The notes under the pieces are model-generated. The model had not been told where the DNA came from and did not search any database. It saw only the letters and a program-made list of their open reading frames with translations. Position numbers and translations under genes: made by a program. This document shows positions 1 to 6,004 of a DNA stretch of 39,245 nucleotides, in pieces; the first letter of the stretch is position 1, and each line of letters starts with the position of its first letter. The stretch comes from a virus. Location: the IMG/VR virus record IMGVR_UViG_3300044695_002129, positions 1 to 39,245 of that record, one strand, 5' to 3'.

Positions 1-764
1 ACAATCGGTGGCAATTCAAGCAATATATCTGGTGGCTCTAACTCAGGTGTGGGTGGCAGAAGAACCGTTGCAGGTGGTTCTGGTACTGTCGGCTCTGGCA
101 GGGGTATGGAAGTTGTTTGAAGTATCGTAGAAATTGGTTGGTTTACCACAGGCACAGTCGTAGATGGTGCAATAGTAGAAGTGGTCATCTGTTGAATCGT
201 GGATGTTGTTGTAGATACCCATGTTGTTGTCGTTGTCTCCATAGTAGTAGTTGTAAACGCCTCATCAGGAACTATAGACCATCCCTGATTGTTGATATTC
301 CAAGCCAACATTAAACATGATGACCCACCATTTTCGTACATCCACAAATCAAGCGAATGACTATCTGCACTAATGTCTAGGGGACCTGATTCCATCCAAG
401 TGCAACCTTGGTCCCACCAGTCACCCCACTGATTACCACCAATGTCTATGATGCCACCGTCATCTGTAGCCAACCAAAACTGGATTGTTTCATGTTCTGG
501 GATTATGATTGTCCCCGTTATATGTACCATAAACAAATCGTTCGTACATTCCATAAACGGTTCACCGTCATAAGAACGGTTAATATTGTTTTCCACTTCA
601 CTACCGCAAACGGTATAGATGTCATCTGACCGTGTGGGAGGTACTTCATCAATAATGAAGTACCGTGCTTGTAATCCTAAGATTGGTTCAGCGTGGACAG
701 TTGGGGCAAACAGTGCGAGTATTGCTACTGGTGCAAATATCAGCCAGCGTGAAGTGCGAGCCAC
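1..764 (-). CDS. PA14-like secreted protein, copy A (3' end cut by window edge)
   Basis: An open frame of about 254 codons starts at a GTG (764-762), directly after the stop of the 67-residue gene, and runs off the left edge with no stop. It begins with a signal peptide (MARTSRWLIF, hydrophobic core, cleavage near VHA-EP). A PA14-like beta domain follows, with the motifs IPEHETIQFWLATDDGG and a WDQGCTWMESG loop. Then come a Thr/Ser-rich linker and the beginning of a Pro-rich stalk (EPPATVLLPP). It is a diverged copy of the gene at 37723-39177, and its last 90 or so bases are almost identical to that gene. PA14 domains usually bind carbohydrate; that role is inferred here. The signal peptide suggests export from the infected cell rather than, or as well as, virion incorporation. 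The ending of this copy is not visible. Confidence 0.8.
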   Translation of the reverse strand, partial: MARTSRWLIFAPVAILALFAPTVHAEPILGLQARYFIIDEVPPTRSDDIYTVCGSEVENNINRSYDGEPFMECTNDLFMVHITGTIIIPEHETIQFWLATDDGGIIDIGGNQWGDWWDQGCTWMESGPLDISADSHSLDLWMYENGGSSCLMLAWNINNQGWSIVPDEAFTTTTMETTTTTWVSTTTSTIQQMTTSTIAPSTTVPVVNQPISTILQTTSIPLPEPTVPEPPATVLLPPTPELEPPDILLELPPI

Positions 765-832
765 ATTATTCAGGCTCAACTACTGGCGCAACAAAATCTG
801 TGCCGTTCCATGTATAACCGATACCTGCGTAG
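1..832. repeat. Diverged direct repeat, left copy
   Basis: Bases 1-832 align throughout with 38396-39245. The first 89 bases are identical. Beyond that the copies differ by scattered substitutions, many of them synonymous, and by a net 18-base in-frame length difference in the Thr-rich linker. The repeat covers the PA14-like gene and the end of the gene upstream of it. It may be an assembly junction between strain alleles of a circular genome or a true tandem duplication. Confidence 0.85.
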
Positions 833-969
833 GTTTTGCCTTGAACACCAATAAAAGTTTCAATCCATTCACCTTGATAGCGTTCAGGATTTGCAGCCAT
901 AAACTCTGCTGTAACAACAGCAACCTTAGTGACAATACCATCAGTGACTTGTGCAAAATATTGTGCCAT
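766..969 (-). CDS. Small conserved phage protein, 67 aa (adhesin-cassette partner)
   Basis: The frame starts at ATG 969, two bases after the stop of the Gly-rich gene upstream, and its stop is followed almost at once by the GTG start of the PA14-like gene, so translation is probably coupled. The motifs AQVTDGIVTKVAVVTAEF and KTYAGIGYTWNGTDFVAP match, from memory, a widespread uncharacterised phage family with a KNYAGIGYTYD-type ending, usually found beside tail genes. It is a paralogue of the 72-residue protein at 1841-2059 and of the partial gene at 39179-39245. There is no signal peptide or membrane segment. Function is unknown; a role as accessory or chaperone for the adjacent adhesin is a guess from context. 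Confidence 0.8.
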   Translation of the reverse strand: MAQYFAQVTDGIVTKVAVVTAEFMAANPERYQGEWIETFIGVQGKTYAGIGYTWNGTDFVAPVVEPE

Positions 970-971
970 GA

Positions 972-1841
972 TTAAACCTTAAACCTTATATAAACAATTC
1001 CACTACCACCAGCACCGCCATAATCTCCACCACCACCACCAGAACCAGTGTTTGCTAGTGCTGCACTACCATTTACAGCCGATGATGCACCAGCACCACC
1101 AACAGAACTCCCACCTGCACCACCTGAACCTGAAACTCGTGAACCTCCACCACCACCAGCCTTAAACAATGATGAACCACCAATAAAAGTATTTACTTCT
1201 ATGCCTGCTCCACCTGCGCCACCAACAGATGATGTCCCTACAGCACCTCCTGCGCCTGCACCACCACCTCCGCCTGCACCGTTGCCACCTCCTAAAGAAC
1301 CTTGACCTGCACCACCTGCATTGCCCTGACCAAGAACTTCTACGGCTCTAGCACCAGCATCATTTCTTGCTGCACCAGCAGAACCGCCCCTGTTTGTAGT
1401 GACTACTACCGATGGATTGAATCCTGTACCTGCACCACCACCAACCGCAGTTGGTGCAACTGTGCTTCCCACTGTTACTGAACCTAAAGTGCTATCAAGT
1501 CCAGTTAATTGTGATGCACCTCCTGCACCAACATCAACAGTATAAGTTGTTGCAGGTAAATATACTGTTGCAACTGCAACACCACCTGCACCACCACCAC
1601 CTGCATTTACTGTCCCAACACCTTCACTATTTCCACCGCCGCCGCCACCACCAATAAGCATTACATCAAACAAACCACCCCTAGTAACAGTCAGAGTGCC
1701 ATCAGAAGTAAACGATGTGTAGTTGTAGCCAGTTGGTCCAGCAACAACACCCGTGCCACCTGTAGCAGTTCCATAAACTTCTGCATACGCAGTAACAGTC
1801 GTGTATGCGCTTACATAACCAAGTTGCCGTCTATCAGCCAT
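972..1841 (-). CDS. Glycine-rich tail-fibre/adhesin-like protein 2 (289 aa)
   Basis: The N-terminal 60 residues are ordinary sequence (MADRRQLGYVSAY..., TSFTSDGTLTVTRGG). The rest is dominated by Gly runs such as GGGGGGG and AGGAGG, ending in GGAGGSGIVYIRFKV. Such polyglycine segments occur in phage adhesins that pack polyglycine type II helices (T-even gp38-like receptor binders) and in other Gly-rich fibre tips. The start ATG at 1841 overlaps the preceding stop as TAATG. It is a clear paralogue of the protein at 2056-2916, sharing the N-terminal tyrosine/valine pattern (GYVS...AEVYG.ATGG) and the C-terminal ending. The likely role is host recognition at the tail tip, inferred from composition and position. 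Confidence 0.75.
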   Translation of the reverse strand: MADRRQLGYVSAYTTVTAYAEVYGTATGGTGVVAGPTGYNYTSFTSDGTLTVTRGGLFDVMLIGGGGGGGNSEGVGTVNAGGGGAGGVAVATVYLPATTYTVDVGAGGASQLTGLDSTLGSVTVGSTVAPTAVGGGAGTGFNPSVVVTTNRGGSAGAARNDAGARAVEVLGQGNAGGAGQGSLGGGNGAGGGGGAGAGGAVGTSSVGGAGGAGIEVNTFIGGSSLFKAGGGGGSRVSGSGGAGGSSVGGAGASSAVNGSAALANTGSGGGGGDYGGAGGSGIVYIRFKV

Positions 1842-2059
1842 TACAACTCCTCAACAATCGGTTCAACAAAAATTGGCAATGCAAAATCTGTGCCGTTCCA
1901 TAGGTAGCCAACACCTGCGTATGTCTTACCCTCAACTCCGATGAATGTCTCGACCCAAGTACCAGGGTAACGGTCAGGGTTAGCAGCCATGAATTCTGCT
2001 GAAGCAACACGGACATCAGTAACGACACCATCAACGACCTGTGCAAAATACTGACTCAT
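1841..2059 (-). CDS. Small conserved phage protein, 72 aa (adhesin-cassette partner)
   Basis: A paralogue of the 67-residue protein at 766-969, sharing the blocks YFAQV.DG.VT, AEFMAANP.RY, ETFIGV.GKTYAG and WNGTDF. The C terminus is different and acidic (PIVEEL). Its ATG overlaps the stop of the upstream Gly-rich gene as ATGA, and its stop overlaps the next Gly-rich start as TAATG, so the whole block appears to be one translationally coupled unit. The alternation of Gly-rich gene and 70-residue gene, repeated twice, suggests that the pair forms a functional and evolutionary cassette. Function is unknown. Confidence 0.8.
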   Translation of the reverse strand: MSQYFAQVVDGVVTDVRVASAEFMAANPDRYPGTWVETFIGVEGKTYAGVGYLWNGTDFALPIFVEPIVEEL

Positions 2060-2916
2060 ATCTTAAACCTCACCAATGCAATACCCGAACCACCTGCTGC
2101 ACCATCGTTTCCTGCAATAGTTGTGTTTCCACCACCACCACCACCTGTGTTTGCTGTTCCTGCAACACCACGATTGCCACCGCCACCTACACCGCCTGTA
2201 CCAGCAGAAGCACCGCCACCGCCACCGCCACCGCCGTAGCGTGTTGTTGCTGCGGATTCGCCTCGAAAAGATGAAGCGTCATATCCTGCGCCACCATTAC
2301 CACCAGCGGTTCCTGATGGAGCAGCGCCAGCAGCAGTTGCACCACCACCGCCACCACCACCGTTGCCGTTGGTAGTAGTGCCTGTTCCGCCAGCAAAACC
2401 TTGTAAGCCTAAACCAGCCGTGTTTCGTGGTGCAATACCTGAAGCACCACCACCACCGCAACCGCCGTTGTCGCCAACAAGTTCAATAACACTAGAATAA
2501 CCACCGCCTTTACCGCCGCCAACGCCAGACAGAGAAGTTACATCGGTGCTAACAAGTCGTGTTGTTAAACCTGAGACATATTGTGCGCCACCTGCGCCAA
2601 TATCTATTGCGTATGTTCCAGCAGCAAGACTGACTGTTTGCACAGTAAGACCACCTGCACCTCCACCTCCAATACCTTGTGACCCAGCACTGTTTGCGCC
2701 AGCACCTCCACCACCGCCAACTAAAAGAACATCAAATAAACCTGCGGCAGAAACCGTAAGAGTTGCATCAGCAGTAAAAGTTAAAAGCGTATATGTCTGA
2801 CCGCTGACAGTGATAGACGAAGAAGATGAGCCACCCGTAGCAGCACCATAAACCTCGGCGTAAACAGACTGGACAGCCGAACCACTTACATAGCCCATCG
2901 TTCCACGACTAGCCAT
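2056..2916 (-). CDS. Glycine-rich tail-fibre/adhesin-like protein 1 (286 aa)
   Basis: Same architecture as the protein at 972-1841. It has a short N-terminal head (MASRGTMGYVSGSAVQSVYA), a beta-type segment with TLLTFTADATLTVSAAG, then Gly-rich repeats (GGGGGAGAN, GGGGGGGGAS) and the ending GGSGIALVRFKI. The start is ATG 2916, three bases after the stop of the 123-residue gene. The Gly tracts are encoded by mixed GGT/GGC/GGA codons, so they are not a simple-sequence artefact. Probably a receptor-binding fibre or fibre tip. Keeping two related but diverged copies side by side could broaden or switch host range; this is inference. Confidence 0.75.
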   Translation of the reverse strand: MASRGTMGYVSGSAVQSVYAEVYGAATGGSSSSSITVSGQTYTLLTFTADATLTVSAAGLFDVLLVGGGGGAGANSAGSQGIGGGGAGGLTVQTVSLAAGTYAIDIGAGGAQYVSGLTTRLVSTDVTSLSGVGGGKGGGYSSVIELVGDNGGCGGGGASGIAPRNTAGLGLQGFAGGTGTTTNGNGGGGGGGATAAGAAPSGTAGGNGGAGYDASSFRGESAATTRYGGGGGGGGASAGTGGVGGGGNRGVAGTANTGGGGGGNTTIAGNDGAAGGSGIALVRFKI

Positions 2917-2918
2917 AG

Positions 2919-3290
2919 TTACGCCGTAATTCTGTTAACGAACCCGTGCATAACAATAACATTCGTAGTACCAGCAAACGCACGAACAACCTTTGCCGTA
3001 GCATTACCCTGCAAAAGTAGACCAGGAATTACTGTAACCAAACCAGCCTCAGGAAGAACAGTCACCTCAATGTTGCCATCAGGAGCATCAGCCTGACCCC
3101 ACTCAATTGTAAGTTTAACTGATGCAGAAGAACTGTTTACTGCATACAACCAAATCTCGTCAATCGTTGTCGCTGTAGCAGAAGCCGTGTGAAGTGCTGT
3201 ACCAGCAGTTGCGGTAGCCGCAACCTTAATGCCCAAACCTGTGCCTGTGGCACCTGCTGGTTGTAATGTGAGTTTGCTAAATGTTGCCAT
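2919..3290 (-). CDS. Beta-rich structural protein (123 aa), unknown
   Basis: A small Ala/Thr/Val-rich protein with alternating hydrophobic residues (TTIDEIWLYAVNSSSASVKL, TIEWGQADAPDGNIEVTVLP) that reads like a beta-sandwich. It has no signal peptide, and Cys is absent. It sits at the head of the adhesin cassettes in the late operon. Proteins of this composition in phages are often head-decoration, fibre-attachment or baseplate-wedge components, so a virion role is likely. I do not recognise the family. Confidence 0.65.
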   Translation of the reverse strand: MATFSKLTLQPAGATGTGLGIKVAATATAGTALHTASATATTIDEIWLYAVNSSSASVKLTIEWGQADAPDGNIEVTVLPEAGLVTVIPGLLLQGNATAKVVRAFAGTTNVIVMHGFVNRITA

Positions 3291-3311
3291 ATCTATATAA
3301 CCTTTCGTTCC

Positions 3312-3620
3312 CTAATTGAAAATCATCTGTTCTTCAACAGTGTCATAATACTCAAAAATTTCTTCCTCTAACCATAAATCAAAGTTTTCATAATCATAAC
3401 TTAACAAACTAACATAATCCTCAGACCAGAAATCGTTTGCCAAATCACCTAAAGTTGTCCCCGTAGCACCCTGCTCAACATAATAGTCATATTGCAAAGT
3501 ACCACGATACTCTAAACCCACTTCGGACCAATGAGTATACAGCAAATCGCCTAGCGTTTTGCCTGCATCTGGATACAACAAAACTAGCGCATCGTACATT
3601 GCATCGTTAGTTGTTGTCAT
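3312..3620 (-). CDS. Acidic protein with an internal repeat (102 aa), unknown
   Basis: Very acidic and rich in Tyr, Leu and Trp. Two degenerate repeats are visible: TLGDLLYTHWSEVGLEYRG followed by QYDYYVEQG, and TLGDLANDFWSEDYVSLL followed by SYDYENFD. The repeat of about 35-40 residues suggests a duplicated helical unit. The start ATG at 3620 overlaps the zinc-ribbon gene upstream by 14 bases. It lies between the terminase small subunit and the fibre genes, so a virion or assembly role is plausible. Function is unknown. Confidence 0.7.
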   Translation of the reverse strand: MTTTNDAMYDALVLLYPDAGKTLGDLLYTHWSEVGLEYRGTLQYDYYVEQGATGTTLGDLANDFWSEDYVSLLSYDYENFDLWLEEEIFEYYDTVEEQMIFN

Positions 3621-3747
3621 AATCCCTCATCTTCCTTGGCTCACCCTCGCAACAGGAATCTTTATAACCGCATTGTGGGCAAAGCCAACGAGTAGCCTCA
3701 GGAGGATACTCGCAACCACAGGTTGGGCACTCTATTAGCCGACTCAT
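3607..3747 (-). CDS. Zinc-ribbon microprotein (46 aa)
   Basis: A short frame starting at ATG 3747, immediately after the stop of the terminase small subunit gene. The sequence holds CPTCGCEYPPEA and WLCPQCGYKDSCC, two CxxC knuckles about 14 residues apart, as in rubredoxin-like zinc ribbons. The C-terminal tail is charged (EPRKMRDYDNN). It overlaps the next gene by 14 bases, typical of compact phage operons. It may bind nucleic acid or protein; no family is recognised. Confidence 0.7.
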   Translation of the reverse strand: MSRLIECPTCGCEYPPEATRWLCPQCGYKDSCCEGEPRKMRDYDNN

Positions 3748-4182
3748 TTATAGTAGTTTCTGTTCCTTACGGGACTCAACCTCAGAATGAGCGACTGACG
3801 CTATTAGGGCATCTAGTTCTGCGTCAGAGATTTCTGATGGTTTTTGTGAGTGTTCAACATGTAGTTGGGTTGGGGCTAGACGGTTCGTTGCCTGTAGGTA
3901 TAGTTTGGCGGAGTTGTTGTCGCCTTCTAAGGCACGGGCGTATAACGAATCCAAAATTTTTTGGGTTCGTTCAGGTGATTGTTGTAGGTCTGCGACTCGG
4001 CGTTCCCATTCCATTTTGAACATCGGTTTTTTTTTCCACCTGCGTAATGTGGTTTCGTCTACGCCGACTTGTTCCGCATATTTTTCTTGGGAGGTTGGAA
4101 CCCGATGTGATTGAGGTACTAGTAGCCAGTTTAAAAACTTTTCTTGCCGTTCATCTAGAATGTTGTCCATGCCATTATGCAT
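3748..4182 (-). CDS. terS: Terminase small subunit-like DNA-binding protein
   Basis: 144 residues beginning at ATG 4182, with AGGA about seven bases upstream. Residues 6-55 form a helix-turn-helix of the kind used by phage terminase small subunits and transposases (LDERQEKFLNWLL, EKYAEQVGVDETTLRRWKK). A helical region follows that could mediate oligomerisation (QSPERTQKILDSLYARALEG), and then a charged tail. It is the first gene of the leftward arm. The large subunit gene is far away at 34343-35941, roughly 6.6 kb downstream in transcription order if the ends join. The expected role is recognition of the packaging start site; that site is not identified. Confidence 0.7.
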   Translation of the reverse strand: MHNGMDNILDERQEKFLNWLLVPQSHRVPTSQEKYAEQVGVDETTLRRWKKKPMFKMEWERRVADLQQSPERTQKILDSLYARALEGDNNSAKLYLQATNRLAPTQLHVEHSQKPSEISDAELDALIASVAHSEVESRKEQKLL

Positions 4183-4225
4183 TAGGTTCCTATTTTGAAT
4201 TGTTGACTAATCCTATCATATTACT

Positions 4226-4269
4226 GGGGAACAGGGGGAACATTATTGGGGGGGGGCTACGGGGGGGGG
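4226..4269 (+). other. G-run cluster, potential G-quadruplex
   Basis: Four G tracts of 4, 5, 9 and 9 bases lie at 4226-4229, 4234-4238, 4248-4256 and 4261-4269, with spacers AACA, AACATTATT and CTAC. This satisfies a four-tract quadruplex pattern in a genome that is otherwise A+T-leaning. The two 9-base tracts are also slippage-prone, so their exact length may vary. Confidence 0.5.
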
Positions 4270-4273
4270 ACTC

Positions 4274-4308
4274 GTGTAACAGGTGCAGGGAGTTACACGA
4301 CCTGCACC
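4274..4308 (+). promoter_or_regulatory. Interlocked inverted repeats (two mutually exclusive hairpins)
   Basis: GTGTAAC (4274-4280) is complementary to GTTACAC (4292-4298), and GGTGCAGG (4282-4289) is complementary to CCTGCACC (4301-4308). The two pairs are interleaved, so in RNA they give either one hairpin or the other, or possibly a strained H-type pseudoknot with 1-2 base loops. In DNA they could be overlapping operator half-sites. They lie upstream of the first early gene. Confidence 0.55.
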
Positions 4309-4327
4309 CAGTCTTGTATGGTTAAGG

Positions 4328-4354
4328 ACAAAACCAACCTATGGTTGGTTTTGT
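4328..4354 (+). terminator. 12-bp hairpin upstream of first early gene
   Basis: ACAAAACCAACC (4328-4339) and GGTTGGTTTTGT (4343-4354) are perfect complements separated by TAT. The 3' arm ends in TTTTGT, so it could act as an intrinsic terminator or attenuator for + strand transcripts entering the early arm. On the minus strand the same arm again ends in TTTTGT. It could equally be an operator. Confidence 0.45.
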
Positions 4355-4391
4355 ATAAGTACGGTTTAGCGTGGACAAAAGGACAACAACA

Positions 4392-4787
4392 ATGGGTTAC
4401 ACAAAACCTGAACTACGAGCAAGAATACTGTCCTCCGTTAAAGCAGGAACATCAGGCGGTGCTGCAGGACAATGGTCAGCCCGCAAAGCCCAACTCGTAG
4501 CACAACGCTATGAGAAGGCTGGTGGAGGCTACACAGGAGCCAAAACCAGCAAACAAAAATCATTGTCCAAATGGACTAAAGAAAAATGGACAACCAAATC
4601 AGGTAAACCATCCACTGTAGGACCCAAAGCAACAGGTGAACGCTACCTACCAAAAAAGGCTATAGCAAACTTGTCATCGGCAGAGTACGCCAAAACTAGT
4701 GCAGCGAAACGCAAAGGCATCGCCGAAGGTAAACAGTTTGTTAAACAACCTAAAACAATAGCGAAAAAAACTAAAGGATACAGGTAA
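4392..4787 (+). CDS. DUF5872-like basic protein
   Basis: 131 residues from ATG 4392, chosen over an in-frame GTG at 4371 because AAAGGA sits eight bases upstream. The signature MGYTKPELRARI, GGAAGQWSARKAQLVAQRY, KAGGGYTG and KSLSKWTKEKW matches, as I recall it, the DUF5872 family found in marine phages and giant viruses. The C-terminal part is Lys-rich (KRKGIAEGKQFVKQPK). It overlaps the next start as TAATG, and the partner is also of a family seen in large viruses. No enzymatic motif is visible. The high positive charge suggests nucleic-acid binding; function is unknown. Confidence 0.75.
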   Translation: MGYTKPELRARILSSVKAGTSGGAAGQWSARKAQLVAQRYEKAGGGYTGAKTSKQKSLSKWTKEKWTTKSGKPSTVGPKATGERYLPKKAIANLSSAEYAKTSAAKRKGIAEGKQFVKQPKTIAKKTKGYR

Positions 4788-5050
4788 TGCCCAAAACTGC
4801 TGCATGGACAAGAAAAGAAGGCAAAAACCCTAAAGGCGGACTAAACGCTAAAGGTCGTGCTTCCTATAAAGCACAAACAGGTGGCACCCTAAAGCCACCC
4901 GTCACAGCGAAAGCAGCAGCCAAATCCCCCAAAAAGGCTGCAAGACGCAAATCGTTCTGTGCCAGAATGGGTGGCATGCAGGGACCAATGAAAGACTCCA
5001 AAGGACGACCAACACGCAAAGCATTAGCATTGCGAAAATGGGACTGTTAG
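4787..5050 (+). CDS. DUF6321-like basic protein
   Basis: 87 residues with the characteristic order AWTRKEGKNPKGGLNAKGR, LKPPVT, RKSFCARMGGM and a C-terminal LRKWDC. I recall this pattern as DUF6321, common in cyanophages and other aquatic viruses. Three conserved-looking Cys/His-type positions are limited to the SFCARM and KWDC cysteines. The frame overlaps the preceding stop as TAATG, so the two genes form a coupled pair. It is strongly basic, with clustered KAAAKSPKKAARRK. Function is unknown; DNA or RNA binding is inferred from charge. An A/T hairpin terminator follows. Confidence 0.75.
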   Translation: MPKTAAWTRKEGKNPKGGLNAKGRASYKAQTGGTLKPPVTAKAAAKSPKKAARRKSFCARMGGMQGPMKDSKGRPTRKALALRKWDC

Positions 5051-5053
5051 TTC

Positions 5054-5079
5054 AAAAAATATAACACATTATATTTTTT
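5054..5079 (+). terminator. A/T-rich hairpin terminator
   Basis: AAAAAATATAA (5054-5064) pairs with TTATATTTTTT (5069-5079) around loop CACA, and T7 continues at 5074-5080. It lies four bases after the stop of the 87-residue gene. It is the likely end of the first two-gene transcript and could work on both strands. Confidence 0.55.
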
Positions 5080-5929
5080 TATGACCCACCCCTCATATCA
5101 AAATTATACGCATTGGCTCTACCTCCTATTATAAATAAATGTGAGTAGGGGCGTACCCCCCCATGCTCCCCCATGCGTGTGTACCTGTGGCTAGGTGAGC
5201 AGACTGGCTGTTTTTGATTATGATTTGGTGCCATAATCACCTGTCAAAACATTATGGTGCAGTATAATCATGCGCATGTATTCACAAACGCACACAAGCA
5301 CACACCTAGGCATGGCGGAAGGTCCTGACCGATGCCATGTTACCGATGGGTATATGCCGTTTTGATTCATGTGCTTTGCGTGAATCTCGTGTGCATTATG
5401 CTCAGGGAGATATCGCTGAAAAGTCAACGGGATGAATGACTTGCAATTTGATTTTCCATGATTCATACTATTGGGGTCGGCAACGGCATATCGTCCCCTA
5501 GATGCTTAGGGCAATTGGCGGTAAGCGGTACGACAGGAATGAGCGTCACGAATCGTTCCGCCACACTTGCAGTCACCGAATGGCGTTCGTCATTCGGAAC
5601 GGGATGCGGTTGGAGCCATAGGGTAGCCTAGTGAGTACGAGTAAGAATCGTATATCGGCGTAAAATGGCACGGACAATGTTTACATTGTTCAACATGGAT
5701 GATTTGTCGGATAATCTGTAGATTATGTTTGATGGTCGTATTTGAGGTGGCATCGCTAGGGTTTGGGTGCTGTGTATGATACGAAATTGGGCATAATCGG
5801 AATTACGGCAAGTTGTCATGCAATGTCCTTGTGATTGAATGTTCATGTTCACGAGGTCACGGTAAGCACACAGGCAGTGTGCCAACCGCAAGTATGGACC
5901 AGCATTATGCTGTAGAGTGCTTGTGGTTG

Positions 5930-5960
5930 TAGCGAGGTTCAATTCCTTGCCTTTCCGCTA
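5930..5960 (+). other. tRNA T-arm-like element
   Basis: CGAGG (5933-5937), loop TTCAATT, CCTTG (5945-5949) has the stem and loop size and the TTCAATT loop of a tRNA T arm. The flanks TAGCG (5930-5934) and CGCTA (5956-5960) can also pair. No acceptor 5' strand or acceptable anticodon arm is found upstream, so this is not a complete tRNA gene. It may be part of the large RNA, a tRNA mimic or a remnant. Confidence 0.45.
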
Positions 5961-5980
5961 ACCCCGTTGGGGTTATTTAT
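5959..5980 (+). terminator. Intrinsic terminator closing the noncoding region
   Basis: TAACCCC (5959-5965), loop GTT, GGGGTTA (5969-5975), then TTTAT. The seven-base stem with an A/T tail ends 24 bases before the next start codon. It fits the 3' end of the candidate structured RNA. Confidence 0.65.
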
Positions 5981-6004
5981 AAACGATTCAACTGGAGGTT
6001 GAAT

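Larger units (their letters stand above)
4183..4391. promoter_or_regulatory. Divergent control region between late and early arms
   Basis: The only divergent intergenic region in the window, so promoters for both arms are expected here. On the minus strand, TATGAT (complement of 4216-4221) is a possible -10 about 35 bases before the terminase small subunit start, but no convincing -35 accompanies it. The region also contains G-runs (4226-4269), interlocked inverted repeats (4274-4308) and a 12-bp hairpin (4328-4354). The packaging origin may also lie here, next to the small subunit gene; this is not demonstrated. Confidence 0.55.
5100..5985 (+). ncRNA. Large structured noncoding RNA candidate (GOLLD/ROOL-type size and context)
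   Basis: About 900 bases with no plausible gene. Hand folding gives many helices. A 10-bp long-range stem joins 5352-5361 to 5482-5491. Hairpins include GATTCATG/CGTGAATC near 5364, AAGTCA/TGACTT near 5421, CCGAATG/CATTCGG near 5578, TACGA/TCGTA near 5637, GGACAATG/CATTGTTC with loop TTTA near 5672, ATAATC/GATTAT with loop TGTA near 5711, and CGGT..GCACAC/GTGTGC..ACCG near 5860. A 7-bp stem CCGCAAG/CTTGTGG encloses CAGCA/TGCTG near 5885-5925, and a T-arm-like hairpin lies at 5933-5949. An intrinsic terminator ends it at 5959-5980. Several pairs are G-U on the + strand and would be A-C on the other, which supports + strand transcription. Size, phage context and a tRNA-like element recall GOLLD and ROOL RNAs, but the class is not confirmed. 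Confidence 0.6.

Noticed and set aside
408-975. Plus-strand frames at 408-629 and 619-975
   Set aside because: They are antisense to the PA14-like gene, whose frame is supported by signal peptide, domain motifs and the second copy.
1048-2800. Plus-strand Pro- and His-rich frames opposite the Gly-rich genes
   Set aside because: They are antisense shadows of Gly codons and lack starts with ribosome sites.
972-2916. Diversity-generating retroelement acting on the adhesins
   Set aside because: No reverse transcriptase gene or template/variable repeat pair is visible; variation looks like gene duplication and divergence.
4274-4308. Classical H-type pseudoknot
   Set aside because: Loops of 1, 2 and 2 bases are too short to bridge 7- and 8-bp stems comfortably; alternative hairpins or DNA operators are more likely.
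5218-5942. Minus-strand open frames at 5218-5466 and 5628-5942
   Set aside because: They lack ribosome sites, have patchy composition unlike phage proteins, lie on the strand opposite to the flanking genes and overlap the helices of the structured RNA region.
5860-5960. Complete tRNA gene
   Set aside because: Only a T-arm-like hairpin is convincing. An anticodon arm attempt (CTTGT/GCGAG) lacks U33 and overlaps the T arm, and no acceptor 5' strand matches.
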